Of a stretch of DNA of 64,000 nt, positions 32,201-45,239 are shown piece after piece. Source of the DNA: Siphonodentalium dalli (taxonomy: Eukaryota > Mollusca > Scaphopoda > Gadilida > Siphonodentaliidae). Position 1 is the stretch's first letter. Each line of letters opens with the position of its first letter. Position numbers and translations under genes: made by a program. The stretch covers positions 1,612,001-1,676,000 of the forward strand of contig CP136062.1 in the NCBI GenBank assembly GCA_032622095.1. Direction: 5' to 3'. A model generated the notes under the pieces. The model was not told where the DNA came from and did not search any database. It saw only the letters and a program-made list of their open reading frames with translations.

Positions 32201-32696
32201 ATAAATAAACCGTTCGCATGTCGTCTTAGACAATCCGAAATGGCGCGACCATTGTTTTCGACCAAAGGAATCTGACTTGTGAAATCAGCGAGGGTGGGGG
32301 CAGGGTTAGCTTTTCTGCGATATCTTTACCAAAAATCGATGCATCGAAGTTTTGTTTGTGGCATATGATCAAGATATCCTTGTAGATTGTTCATGTTCGT
32401 CTATATGTGATGCAGCTCATTTTAAGAATATACAATATCTTAATATTTGGGAAAGAAAATTGAAAATGCAGTCATAAATACAATTCATCTGATGATATTG
32501 TGACACTATTCCTCATTAAGATATGTAATTAAGTAATTTGCGGCAAGACCTCCCCATGTTTTTCGATTTCCAAGAACAAAGAAAGACACTTACCGAACTT
32601 GCTATGCGTAATAGCATGTTTTTATTACCAGTTGGACGGGGAAAAAATAGAGGGGTACACAAACAAAAGCCTCACACAAACCTGTTTCCACTGAAA

Positions 32697-33065
32697 TAAT
32701 ATGAACATAAGCTAGCTTAATTAACGAACCAAAGCTGACTAACATGGGTGCCCGTTTGGTGGGTTGGGGCAATTAACTGTTAGTGTGGTCATTCAACCAG
32801 TAAAACTGATGTTGTGATATGGCATAGCAGCTGAAACGACGATAAACCTCTATCAATCGACCAACATGGATGTCCATGTGGCTTCAATCTCACATGATTG
32901 AATAATTTTACAACTGGTACTTCAAATTCATAAAGTTAGAAATATTCTAAATGTGGCCATTTGTTGGTCTAGTTACAACATATTTTACACTGAATACCAA
33001 AGTTAGGGGGGTCAATCCCAGAAACCCTCCCACCAATTATGGGATTCTAAACCCAGCTCATAAAT
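32697..33065 (+). repeat. Inverted duplicate of 19764-20134
   Basis: Shared words include GCTAGCTTAATTAACGAACC, CATGGGTGCCCGTTTGGTGG and CCACCAATTATGGG. Confidence 0.85.
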
Positions 33066-33689
33066 CAACCCACAAGGTTAACAGTTCACATACGGTACAT
33101 ATGGGTAAATCTCATATTTCTGCCCATATTTGAACCAAATATAAACCGAGAGGCCGATCACGATCGGCAGATGTTTAACCCATACCTTGGCGATAGCGAT
33201 TAGCTATAACTGATAATTGGTCAAAGATATGATCACAGTAATACATATATCAGTACTTAAACATAAAATCAAAAGCTCATATTATATAATTTGTCTTAAT
33301 AAGGGGTTAAAGTATTTGGGGTGGGTGAGTCGTTTTAAATCTCATAACTCTGTCCCTATTCACACAAGGACCTCTCACTGTGAGATACAATGGTTTAGCC
33401 ATTAATCAATTTGACAGATAGGATAAATAATTATCCAGCCAGCAGGTTGTTTATCTTTACCTTCATCCAACGGCATTACATGCAACTACTGAAATAAAAT
33501 CTGCCTATTTTCAAAACAGGACATCACACCTAATTAATGATATACAATTAAAACAAATTAGTGTCAATGACATTTTTTTTTAATTAAATAATTTTGTTAT
33601 TATTATAAAAGTTTTTTAATATTTTTTGCCTGTTAAATTGAGCGAGGAAATTCAAGATAAACATTTTTTTTAAAATTAAAATTTGGAAT

Positions 33690-34060
33690 TAAAAAAAAGG
33701 GGTCATAACTCCTTTAAAATAAATCGAATCAAACCCATATTCGAACTTGATCTGTATTTTGGGCTGACAATCTCACATATAAAATTTGTTGTCAATCAGA
33801 TAAAAAAAATGTGTGAGTTTTTGCAGCATGCGTGAATTCTAAGTAAAAAGGGCCATAACTTTGTAAAAAAAATCTTGGATCAAACCCATATTCGAACTCG
33901 AACTGTATTTTGGGTTGTGAAACCTATATACCGGTATATACTGTACAAAAATTGGTTTCGATCAAATAGAAAATGTTAGAGTTATCGCATTATGCCTAAA
34001 GTGTCTACGGGGGACAGACAGACGTACCCGGTACAGATGGAAGGACGAACGACGAGTGGC
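33690..34060 (+). repeat. Two 147-bp units with GGNCATAACT
   Basis: GGTCATAACTCC near 33702 and GGCCATAACTTTG near 33849 are each followed by ATCAAACCCATATTCGAACT and TGTATTTTGGG. The array ends at a GGGGGACAGACAGACG boundary. Such units are commonly seen in bivalve genomes (from memory). Confidence 0.75.
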
Positions 34061-35825
34061 CAAACATTGACACTAAGTGTACCATACTATGGTATACATG
34101 TAGGTACCGGTACACATAAACGTTTTATCTCATGTAGAGTACAAGAAAAATATATCAAACCTGGTGTGCCCCTTTAATATTTCTATTTACATTTGTAATC
34201 AATTGAAATCAATGTCGAAAAAGCTTTCCATTAATATATAAATAAAACAAACTAGACATACAGTTCTAAAAGTGTTATGACTGATACAGAGCTTTCAAGT
34301 TTTTAAAAATTTGAAAACCAAAGTTGTCTTCCCATGCAACCAACAAAATTCCAAAAAATCTATTAAACACAATCACATTATTAACTGCCAATAGTAATGC
34401 TATTAAACAATAAAACCAGATTACATGTATGCCTTTAAGATGCACAATATATTGTCAATAACACTCACCAGTGGGTGCTAAATATACATGTAAGGTTACT
34501 GGCGTTTAAAGCTGTTATCTCAGCGTTGAAAAGGCACCCAATGCTGCTGTTTGTGGTTATGTGTGCAGCAGATATGTGTAACATTAAAGGCAGGTACTCA
34601 ATCTGATCAGACCGTCATAAATTACTATTTCTTTGACTTCGGGGTTAACAAATAATTTATTCGAGTCGAGGAACCTACCCATCAACGCTCAGTGTGACCA
34701 GATATCATTTTTTTGAAGTTTTGTTATATCTATTGTTTGTGGCACAGAACACGCTGTCAAAAGGATTACCCAGTATATGTCTGCCCGAGTCGTCAATGAT
34801 CCAGTCATTCGCACAGACATTTGTTTAATACAGTTCTGTATGCCAATTTTTAATTAGTTTATGAATAGAACCTGGTGTGAAATTGTCTACAATGGAGGTT
34901 ACAAGCAGTTTACCTCATCAAAATACAAACCATTAATAGAACAATGCATATATGGCATCAGTACTGACAGTAGCTCGCAGACGAGTGTGAATCGCCAAAC
35001 CGTAGCATTTCAACCAGGCTCTGCTCAATGCTCATAATTAATTTTATGACCCAATGTATATTTGTTTTTATTTGATAATTTATGCAATAAGAGCAAATAC
35101 GTCTCAATAGAAATATGCATTTTTTCAAGACTGTGAGGACAATAATCGAATGGATCATCTGGACGATACAGACACTGTGAAATAACATCAACCCCAAGAA
35201 CATTAAAATATTTAGGATATTAAATACCTTCCAACGGTGCACATACAACACAACTAACAGAGCTATAAATATGACTTGTTACGTTGTAAGTTAAATACCA
35301 TACCGAATCAACAGATATATATATATACATGTATATAGGCCTATCATTACATGTACATGTATGTATGTAGATTGTGTTATCAATCAGTTTATTGCCCAAT
35401 ATCGTGCATCTATCAATTCGGTCGATTTATCTTGATATACGGAGCGCGCAGACTCTCAGTTCTTGTGCTTTTACTCAATGAGGTTAAATTTTATGATTTA
35501 GCCTTGAATCATTTCGTTTTCAAGTAGAGTTAATCTTGATTTTCAATTTAGTTCCATTGTTTACGAAAAATGTGCTATCAACACGCATGTCAGTGTTCAT
35601 GTTAGTTAATGTCATCCTAACAAACCGCGGTCGAGGGTGGAGCTTATTCAGCTTAATTTTATATCAAGATGCCCGCAGCTGTTATCAGACGTCTATTGGA
35701 ACAAGACAGCTGTCAATCAAGACTAGATTTTAAATGTATTCGCATATCAATTTCCAATGCAATTTACAATTTACAATGAAAATACATGTAATTGGTAGGG
35801 AATGCGATAAAAAATCTAGCCAATG
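34061..35825. other. No recognised gene
   Basis: AT-rich single-copy-looking sequence with scattered ACATGTA words. A 97-codon minus-strand frame near 34958-35251 shows no recognisable motif. Confidence 0.55.
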
Positions 35826-36726
35826 CTGCACCAGGACTGGGTACATCACACAAGTGTACTCTATAGACATGGCCACACGGTACCCGGTATGCTATACGGA
35901 GAGTCGTTCATGCAGATTAAATGTCCTGTGGCTTCACACCAGTGATACTAGTATGTCCTCAAAATATATGGCAGTGTCAACACTGCGGATTACCGGTACA
36001 AATGTACATGTACATGTTCAAAATACTACTACATGTAATTGGTCAGCTAATATAATTATGCAGCTACATGCTTACAGCTAGTTCAATTTGTGCAATAAAT
36101 GGGCCCGGGGCCACCGGGTGGACCATATGCATTGGATACATATTTCAATTCAATCATGGCTTCAAAACATGCATTTGTGCTGACAAATTTGACACCACAG
36201 TTAGAATTGCTATATCTATGTTAATAGAAAAACTTTGGGCGCCTAAACCTTGACGCCCGGAAACAAAATGTCAACAGAATTATTGTGCTCTGCATGGCGA
36301 AAAGAGTCCACGTGGGGCGCGCACACATCACAGGATGTTGTTTTCACCCTTGCATGGATATGCATTCATCCACAGTTGAAATAACTGTACTTGAGTTAGA
36401 TTAAGTAAACTGCTGTGTATATGCATGTATATGCATGTACATGTTGTATGTTAGAAATATTAAGCGCAAGATCCGCCCTTGATAACTTGAACAAATAAGG
36501 TTCATTGGATACAATTGAACAAATTGTATTGTCTTTGTTTGAAAACAGATCACTGAAATCAGCAGACTGTTACAGTACAAGCGTGACACCAAATATTTTG
36601 TTATGTTTGTGCAGAAATAGTAATGTTATCAAGAGAGTTAATAAGTCAGTGTAACATGTACATGTACTAGTATGTAAGACAAATCAGCAATGCATATATA
36701 TATTCACTTCTATAAATTAAATTTGA
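35826..36726 (+). repeat. Second copy of the 11.1-13.2-kb repeat (uninterrupted)
   Basis: Matches include CACCAGGACTGGGTACATCA, GTGGCTTCACACCAGTG and GCAATGCATATATAT in the opposite orientation to the first copy. It holds the empty target site of the 1400-bp TTA transposon near 36672. It also has additional sequence at roughly 36322-36590 not seen in the first copy. Confidence 0.8.
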
Positions 36727-38079
36727 AATCCAGTTGCCATGTATCTTCGAAAGGTTTGTGTAATGTCAGTCACAATAACATAAGTTGTCATGTTACTGTG
36801 CCGTATATTGGAATAACATATATTAAATGCATTTTGCCTTTATATTTTCATGTAATGTCAGTCACTCAAACACTGAACTATTTGAACGATGCCATCTGAT
36901 CGCTTGACTAAATTCGGAACAATACAATATTTGCACATTACATGTAGCAGTAAGATTTTATAAAAATAACTAATGTGCCAGGAGGCTAATTACATATTAG
37001 GATATTCATCAGATTGATCAATAACAGATCTACCGTACTACCGGTACATTACTAAACTGTCGGTCAGTAAAGATTCATCGTGAACCCAGTGTACCGATAT
37101 ACATGTACATTTCAAATAATACATGTATCGTATTGCATCATATTTATCGCAATATGGGAAATAATAGAAGTTCTGAAGATGGGCATGTGCATAAGAGCAA
37201 CACCTGCAAATGCAGCAATGTTCTCTCAACTTCTCAAGTACCGTATACATGTTAAGAAGGCAACCTACAAGTTAATTAAAAAAAATTCTCATTTAGTAGA
37301 CCGAGTACTGACCCTACCGGGTAGTTGGGATAACAAGCTCAGAGGCGGACTGGCCGATCGGGATACCAGAAAAATTCCTGATGGGCCCGAGGCCGTGTGG
37401 GAGGGAGGTATATGTGGTTGGGCCGCAAATGAAACCGATGTGGGCCGCCATATGTGTTGTTTAACCAGCCTAATTGGCTAATAGTAATTTTGTCATTAAA
37501 TGAACTTGTCAGCATCATATAACACCACGTAAAGACCACGTTAATCTCGAGGTTTTTACGGCAACTCTCAGCTGCAAATCCCGAAAAAAATTCACGCACA
37601 CCTCATATTTATTGCAAATAATTAAAATAGCGTTTTTTCTAACGTTCAATGTTTTCAATTATGGATATGCTCCGACAAGGCCCGAGTTTTGTCGAACCAT
37701 CATATTAGATTTGTCCAAATTCACTTAATCTACGCATGTGTGCCGGAAGTTAGTCATGGTATGAATGATCCGCTTTGCCCACAGCACATCTTTTTACAAT
37801 CTGGGGCATTACGCGGGTGCCCTATCGAATTTAGCAAATTGTCATATTGTATTATTCCACACATGTATTGTGGAAATATATAAAAACTAACCCAACACGA
37901 AACGACCTTATTCTAAAATACCGATAGATAAGGAATAATTTGATAGTATTGAAATAACAAGAGATGGACTGTCGTCCGGTGCATACCCACTCGTGGCATA
38001 CCGCCTAGTGTGGGCACATCTATAACTTATCATGGCTATACTCAGACATATGAACCCAGAAATCAGCATTTTCATATAA

Positions 38080-38985
38080 ACAAAGATGAATAACTATGGA
38101 ACAAAAAAACAAAAAAAAACATTTGAATGTGCCACTACATGTAAATGTCCTCATATTGGTGAACATCCATACAAAATTTCATTGAGATCCGAACATTACT
38201 GTTCGAGTTATGAGCTGAACAGACATCGGATGGACCAAACAGCCAACATTTCCAGATAAACAAAGATGAATAACTCTATATTGGAAAAGCGGAACAGAAC
38301 AATGGAACCCCCTGTTGAATGTACTCATAGCAGTGAACATCCATACCAAATTCCATTGGGATCCCAGCACAACTGTTGAAGTTACGACATGAACAGACAC
38401 AAGATGGACCAAAAGCCATCATTTCCAGATAAACAAAGATGAATAACTCTAGAATGGAAAATCCGAACAAAACGATGGAACCCTCTATTGAATGCCCTGA
38501 TAGTAGTGAACATCCATACAAAATTTCATTGAGATCCCAGCACGACTGTTCAAGTTATGCCATGAACAGACACCAGACGGACTAAAAATCCAACATTTCA
38601 AGATACTAGTATTAAAACAAAGATGAATAACTCTAGAATGGAAAATCCGAACATAACAATGGAACCCTCTATTTAATGTCCTCATACAGGGTAGTTGTGA
38701 ACATCCACACCAAATTTGGTTGAGATCCCACCACAACTGTTAAAGTTACGATATGAACAGACACCAGACGGACCAAAAAGCCACTATTCCAGATAAGCAA
38801 AGATGAATAACTCTAGAATGGTAAATCCGAACAAAACGATGGGACCCTCCATTTAATGTGCTCAAAGTAGTGAACATCCAAACCTAATTTCATTGATATC
38901 CGAGCACTTCTGTTCAAGTTATGACATGGACAGACATATGACGGACGTATGTACGGTACACACAGACGGACAGGTGCAAAACAGT
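38080..38985. repeat. About 180-bp tandem array, five units
   Basis: AAAGATGAATAACT recurs near 38083, 38264, 38438, 38620 and 38801. Units share GGAACCCTC, GTGAACATCCATACCAAAT and CATGAACAGACA. The array ends in a GACGGACG tract near 38940 and then poly-C and poly-T. Minus-strand frames of 75-83 codons in it are repeat artefacts. Confidence 0.88.
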
Positions 38986-39463
38986 ATACCCCCCCTTTTT
39001 TTCTTAAAAGGGGGTATAATAAAGGTGATCGGCTTTGCCCGGGCAATCCGCTTTGCCCGGGTTTCCCCTACAGTTTTCAAAATTTTCTCACCCCGGGCCG
39101 AAAAACCATGGACAGTCCGATGTGTCCTGGTCTCTTGTCCGTAACCGTGTGCATTTGTCTGGAGTTAGATCGCTAGATGTTATAATTTATGCAATTTTTC
39201 AGGTAGAAATAACTGAATGGTCTCATACAGGCAATATATAGAACCATGGTTTATGAATATATATGATATTAGGCCAGAGCACTGAGGTTCAAGGGGTTCC
39301 AAATGGAATTATGCAAAAACATGTATTTGGTCTGATTCTGATTCAATGGGGGGGGGGGTGGTGCAGTTGGAATTTCCCAAGGTGGACACCCCCTGAACAG
39401 ATTCTGATTCAAGGGTGCAGTTGGAGTTTCCCCAAGGTGGACATCCCCTGAACAGATTCTGAT

Positions 39464-39985
39464 TAGAGGTGCCATGATTATTTATTTTGATAATCGATAA
39501 CCGGTTGTCAATAATCGATTTATAATCAATTAATCGTACCTAATATCAACAGTGGATGTACCGTATTCCGTAAAATGGCCTATTGGGTGGGTGTTGAATC
39601 TGTTGATTAAAATACTTGGCTGATGCAATTTTTATGCTAATAATGTCCACCATAAACCACCGGTAATGACTAATGAGCACAATGTACATGTATTCAATAC
39701 CAGCACATATCTCGGCGATGTCAAATTGTCAAGGTTATAATAAATAGTGAGTTTCATTTAGCAGTCACCACACGATAAGTGATAGACTGTACTAGTAATA
39801 TCTAAGTACCAGAATGCTCATGTTGTCAGACTCTTTCTGATGCATGATCAAAGGTTGTTAAACTGTAAAACAAACACGGTATTCAATAATACCCAGAACG
39901 TCGTCAGAAATAAATAACAGAGATTATTCGACTATGGAAATGGTAATCGATTATCGGCTTTATTCGATTAATCGTGGCACCCCTA
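39464..39985. mobile_element. Nested hAT MITE with perfect 8-bp TSD (522 bp)
   Basis: The ends TAGAGGTGCCATGATTA and TAATCGTGGCACCCCTA are inverted copies. ATTCTGAT lies exactly on both sides (39456-39463 and 39986-39993). The subterminal ATAATCGATTA words are typical of hAT elements with GGTGCCACGATTAATCG ends. It is inserted in the CAGAGG hAT, so it is younger. Confidence 0.9.
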
Positions 39986-40733
39986 ATTCTGATTCCAGGG
40001 GGGGGGCGGTGCAGATGGGCCGGTATTATATTAATTTCCCGGGCCGGTTTTTTGACCCAGACTGCCTCTGAATACGCTACCGGTACATGTAGATAATGAT
40101 GGATAATGCAATGTTCTTTTGCAAATACCTCCCTTCAAACTATCTAGTGACCTACAATGTACATGTACTGGATTTGGTACATGACAATTTTGTTTAACTT
40201 TTAGAAATTGACATTGTTTAAAAATTCATGGATAGGGCACATCCTTAATTACATGTACATGTATGTGTATTTGACTCATCTAACATGTACATGTAGATAA
40301 CTACATGTACATGTATACAACTGCATTTTAGTTTAACATGAACTCCATCTCGATCTCCCGTACATGTTGGTTCTGATATTTAGTGTACAGTGACATGTAT
40401 CGACTAATCGTATTGATGATCATGTTTCGCAAATTCATATTGTATCGCTGATCATGTATCGCGTCTCATATCTTACCGTGTCCAAACCGTGTATTGTTAA
40501 AAAAAAACCCACTGTACTGCCCTGTCAGAGTAAATGACTCACTGAACCGGATTGGCACCCCACTGGGCCAGGTAGACTTTTGGTAAGGACTTTAAATGTG
40601 GCTATCAAATGCAAGACAACCACTGAGAGGAGTGCATGGTTAAAACGCATGTAAACATCAACTGGTATGAAACAGTAACTTCCAGTACAAGTGCGACAAG
40701 CTGTACATGTATGTAACTGTATCAGCAGCCGTC

Positions 40734-41336
40734 AATGAATATAACCACGGTTTCTTTTAATACTGCATATAATGCAGTCACAGAACTGTTAATTATCATG
40801 GAGTTATGGTTTGACTGCAGTCATAAATTCACATTAAATAACCCCAGTTACTTGGTCAATTACTTACTGGTAGGGCAGTACAGTAGTATGTTTACTATAC
40901 ATTACTTTACATAGTCTGAGCTGGTTGTTTGAATAGCTGTACCGGTATGTACATCAATATAGTGAATATTCCATACATTCTTTTTGTGCTTTGTATAATA
41001 CAGTTCTGTTATATACAGGTAATACGTCATGCTTAGACATATTACCAATATGTACTTGTTTGGGTGAGTGAAAGCTACCGTACATGATGACGTTCATCGA
41101 GTTTCGTTTAAATTGACATGACATTTCTCAATGAATATAACCAGGGTTCTTTTTAAACTGCATATAATGCAGTCACAGAACTGTTAATTATTTTGGAGTT
41201 ATGGTTTGACTGCAGTCATAAACGCATATTAAATAATCCCAGTTACATGTACTTGGTTGATTACTTACATGCAGGGCAGTACAGTAGTACCGTATCTTTA
41301 CTATTAACTTTACACAGTCTGAGCTAGTTCTTTGAA
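40734..41336 (+). repeat. About 200-bp direct duplication, 398-bp offset
   Basis: Block 40734-40937 recurs at 41130-41336. Shared words are GCATATAATGCAGTCACAGA, GGTTTGACTGCAGTCATAAA and AGGGCAGTACAGTAGTA. Confidence 0.82.
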
Positions 41337-41345
41337 ACTTTGAAT

Positions 41346-41470
41346 GGCTTAGGGACCTGCGAATATACGAGAATCGATTCGATTCGATGTCGATATCGGG
41401 CACCCGATTCAAGATCGACACCGAATCGACCCACTGATTCAGATATTTTTGAATCGGTATTTACTTTGAT
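41346..41470. repeat. hAT-like solo end rich in ATTCGATTCG
   Basis: AGGGACCTGCGAATAT is followed by multiple ATCGATTCG words. A related inverted end lies at 53395-53482, and a diverged one at 44605-44705. No partner or TSD was established. Confidence 0.5.
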
Positions 41471-41496
41471 GTAGTCTCGTTTTTTTGCGTCTAAAT

Positions 41497-42418
41497 AACT
41501 AGTATCCACTTAACCACGGTGCGCTTAGCGTTGTCACCGCGGTGGAAATGCAACAACACTGCGTCTCCACTGGCTAACTACAGTTGGGCCGCAGTTTACT
41601 TGCCATTCAGCCATGGTGTAATTGCAGCGGTGTACGTTCATTAAAGGGGTACTGTACGCCAATTTCAATAAATTCCCGGTAACAATTGCGATCTAATATC
41701 AATATTATATTTTAAAATAACGTTCCAGTTAACAGGCTATCATAAAAGTCAAATTGAATTATTTAATATAAATTAATTTATGGCTGGAGTCATAAAATGG
41801 CGAATTATGCCATTACGAGTTACCGTTCTCACATGTTGGGTGTCTTTTATCGACGGCCGTTTACGACGAACATTATTGAGTTGCGAACAAAATATGTTAC
41901 ATGCAAAAGGAAGTCCCGCTATAACCAATTTGGAAAAAAAGAGAAGAAACAAGATTCATAAAGTATTTTTTATAGGGGGTGAGATTGTTCGATGGAAGAG
42001 ATTGCAGGCATCCTGCAACCTGCGTCTTCTCCGGTGAAGGTAAAAAACATGGCGCGTAGTTTGAAATCGTAATATTTTTATTTCCAAGATCAATATTTTC
42101 GTCGCTAAATTAGGTTTATACGAAACTCATATAACACGAACACAATCTAACTTGAAAGTTATGTCAATGGGAGTAAATAAAAAAATTGCCTATCTCTGTG
42201 TAAACTGAAAAAAGATGATACAAAACATAAATATAACCACGGTGTACATGCCATTTGGCCGCATTGTAGTTGCCTTTCAGCCATGGTGTACCTGTACTTG
42301 CCGTTCGGCCGAAGTGTACTTGCCTTTTAACCACAGCTACAAACGCTGACACCGCGGCCGAATGGCAAATACACAACGGTGCCAATGGACACTTGTTTTG
42401 TCGAGCGGGGTACATGTA
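41497..42418. mobile_element. TA-flanked MITE, copy 2 (interrupted)
   Basis: The right end CTTGTTTTGTCGAGCGGGG precedes TA at 42419. The interior has GGCCGAATGGCAA-type words as in 9781-10168. The left end is degenerate (GTATCCACTTA) and its exact start is uncertain. It is interrupted by a 555-bp insert at 41646-42200. Confidence 0.72.
41646..42200. mobile_element. 555-bp insertion with TAAA duplication, type unknown
   Basis: The copies at 9781-10168 and 47531-47892 lack this segment, so it is a discrete insertion. TAAA lies on both sides (41642-41645 and 42201-42204). It starts GGGGTACTGTACGCC, and no matching inverted end is seen. It contains a 78-codon ATG-started frame at 41780-42037 (ATG at 41780) with a basic KKRRNK segment but no recognised domain. 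It could be a SINE-like or TIR-less element. Confidence 0.65.
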
Positions 42419-42542
42419 TCTGTAATCTGTATCGACACTATGCAAATTCTTTACATGGTTCGTGATCGCTAGATGCGGAACTCAATTGATTACCTTACGG
42501 TATGTTTATAACTTCATATATCCAAATCAGTTTATACGAATA

Positions 42543-44160
42543 CTAGCATATTAGCCCGCCACTGGTCCTATGGCTTTGGTTGATTGATTAATTTTAGTTT
42601 TTCAAGGTAACCCTGTACATGCACGCCGACAGCATACTGATGCCCGAAATATCATTTGCGGGTACCCGTTTCAAGGTCAAGGTCGCGTCGGGTGGACAAT
42701 CTGACCGGACATAAATATTCCACGCCCCGAGTTGACCAAACAAATTTCACGTTGATGCCGAAATATCGCCCAAGGTCATTTGCGGGTACCCGTTTCAAGG
42801 ACATGTTGGGTGGACAAAATAACCCGACAAAAATATTCCCTGTCCTGAGTTGACCATACAGATGCGGACTGGCTGATCGGCGGACTGGGAAATTTCATGA
42901 TGGGCCGGAGGCCCGGAAAAATTCTAATTCCACGTGATTTTCTATCAAGCGAGAATCCGATGTTTTTTTATGGTCTGGGGGGGGGGGGGGTACTAGTATA
43001 TGTGGTTGGTCCGACCAACCACAACTTGGGCCACAAATGAAACTGACGTGGACCGCCACATGTGTTGTTTAACCAGCCGTGTATCCAATAAGATGGCACT
43101 CTTCTAACATAAATTCATGAAGTGAATCCCATTTTACAACGGCGTCTGAGATTGTCCCGATTGTAACCATATTTGGAACCGTCACTAAACAAGAATATAA
43201 TGATTTGGAAATTATTCCACGGTACACATGAGAAGCGGAAAACCAGCGAGAAAAGACAGAAGTTACCTAATTGTGAAGTTTGCAGGTTCCCCTTGTGAGT
43301 ACGGTATAATGTGACGTGAGGGGTGGGGTGGGGCAGAGGCGGACTGGTCGATCGGGAGACCGGGAAAATTCCAGACGTGGGCGGCCACATGTGTTGTTTA
43401 ACCAGCCGAAACAAATGGATAATCGTAATTTTGTCATTAAATGAACTTGTCAGCATCATATAACACCACGTAAAGACCCCGTTAATCTCGAGATTTTAAC
43501 GGTAACTCCCAGCTGTAAATTCCAAAAAACTTCTCACGCACCCCTCCCCTAATTGAAATTTACAACAAAATAGGAATGCTTCAGTTGATGCCAGTCTAGA
43601 TGCTAGGATTCACGATTTTCTTGTATAATTTTCAAAATTTTCTCACGCAGGGCCGAACAACCATGAAAAGACCGGTGTGTCCTGGTCTCTTGCCCGTAGC
43701 CATGTGCATTTGTCTGGAGTTAGACCGCTAGATGTTAGAATTTATGCAATGTTTTCAAATAAAAATATCTGAATGGTCTCATAACGGGAATATATAGAAC
43801 CAAGGTTTATGAATATATAGGATATTAGGCCAGAGGTGCAAATGGAATTATGCAAAAACATGTATTTTGTCTGCATCTGATTCAAGGGAGGGGGTGCAGT
43901 TGGAAGTTCCCAAGGTGGAATGTGGACACCCCCCGAACAGATGGGCCGGTATTATATTAATTTCCCGGGCCGGTTTTTTGGCACATTCCGCCTCTGTGAC
44001 CATACATAACATATATTTTACGTCGATGTCACCGCTGACAACTGAGTACGGAGTGCGCAGAAATACAACTGAGTGAGCACACCGATTGAGCCGTATTTAT
44101 ACTTGTGTATATAAACGCTCTTTAAAAACAACACCACATGTGCGGACAATCCTTAATAAT
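42543..44160 (-). mobile_element. Helitron E, minus strand, interrupted by a hAT
   Basis: Read on the minus strand, the end is CCAGTGGCGGGCTAATATGC-TAG at 42543-42546, preceded by CAAAGCCATAGGACC. This parallels the 3' end of Helitron B. Two 125-bp units (with CATTTGCGGGTACCCGTTTC at 42650 and 42775) lie inside. After the hAT insertion the unit resumes at 43997. A GTATATAAACGCTCTTT word near 44110 mirrors the CTATATAAAGAGCG of Helitron C. The 5' end was not located. Confidence 0.68.
42859..43996. mobile_element. hAT-family element, copy 2, perfect TSD (1138 bp)
   Basis: The ends are CAGATGCGGACTGG and CATTCCGCCTCTG, with TGACCATA on both sides (42851-42858 and 43997-44004), a perfect 8-bp duplication. 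The interior matches 54676-55859 throughout in reverse orientation. A second CAGAGGCGGACTGG at about 43334 shows that an end-like sequence has been acquired internally. A run of 13 G lies at about 42978-42990. It is non-autonomous. Confidence 0.92.
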
Positions 44161-44604
44161 TAACCCATCATTCAGGGAAGAATCCAGAGATACAATGTAA
44201 TTTGGGGGCACCTGTTTCCAGCAGAGGATGTACCGATATCCCAATATAACTTTAAAATACGGCTTCTACACCGAACCAACACAGATACAGATGCATATAT
44301 TATAAATATGACATAATATTTCTGATTTAAAAATTCAACATGCAAACGAAGGCTGTATTGCAACTGCAGGTGTTTATTTACAGCGCATATTGTTGAATTG
44401 CCTTGAAAATTCAGGTTGACTCAATATTGTCCACTAGGAGTTTGGGGTCATTTAGGCTTCTCAAGTTTGGGCGCCCATACCTGTAACAGGTATCAAAACA
44501 GCCCTGGAAATTTCCCTGCCATCAATTCCAACGACAGTGGCAGGGTGAAAGGTGAAAGAGTGCTCGGACATTCTCAGAAGCGGTGTGATCGAACTCTATT
44601 GGTT

Positions 44605-44706
44605 CTGTAACAATGATTCGATTCAAGATACGATTTTGAATCGTTTGCCTGATTTGATTCGATATTCGATTCGAAATGAAAACACCCGATTCGCAGGGCC
44701 CTAGAC
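44605..44706. repeat. hAT-like end fragment, GATTCGATTCGAA-rich
   Basis: ATTCGCAGGGCCCTA closes a segment of repeated ATTCGAT words. It is similar to the ends at 41346 and 53482. Confidence 0.45.
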
Positions 44707-45239
44707 ACCGCCGGTAGAATTCCTATAAATATCCCACTTTCAGTTTGTTTCCCGAGAAATCGAACGCGTTGGTTCTTCAACAAGCTTCTTTGTATAGTAC
44801 ACATCTTAATTGGATTGACAATATGTGCATTTCAGTAAAATACTCCCCTCAGGACAAGAACCAACAGTCATGACTTTTGATTAGTTTCAGTTTGAAGTTG
44901 GGAAGTTATATTGTATAATAGTTTGTACAAAGGGAACGGCATTTATTTTATTTTTTTTGGTTTGAAGCTTTAAGTCGAAGGTGGTGAGCTCATAGTCTGT
45001 TTGCATTTAGACTCTGATTTCTCACATGCCCTGATGCATGATTGACCTAATTTATACTCGGAGTTGCTAGCTATAAGACCCATTCTTTCAATGAACCCTT
45101 GTGCATGTCTGGATTGATATGAATCATAATCATACCACGATATAAGGCCTAAGTGAATCCTATTTGATGGGAATACACATCTATGAAGTTATTTTGTTAT
45201 AAGATTAAAACAGACAGATACATGTACTAGTATATCATA

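Larger units (their letters stand above)
37340..40070. mobile_element. hAT-family element with CAGAGGCGGACTGG ends, copy 1 (2731 bp, with nested insertions)
   Basis: The left end CAGAGGCGGACTGGCC and right end CTGCCTCTG fit the CAGRG start of hAT elements. Eight bases outside each end (AACAAGCT and AATACGCT) agree at six positions, as expected for an aged 8-bp TSD. The outer sequences match the copies at 42859-43996 and 54676-55859. The centre is enlarged by a 180-bp tandem array and by another hAT (39464-39985). No transposase frame is seen. Confidence 0.75.

Noticed and set aside
38179-39046. Minus-strand frames with similar peptides
   Set aside because: They are translations of the 180-bp tandem units.
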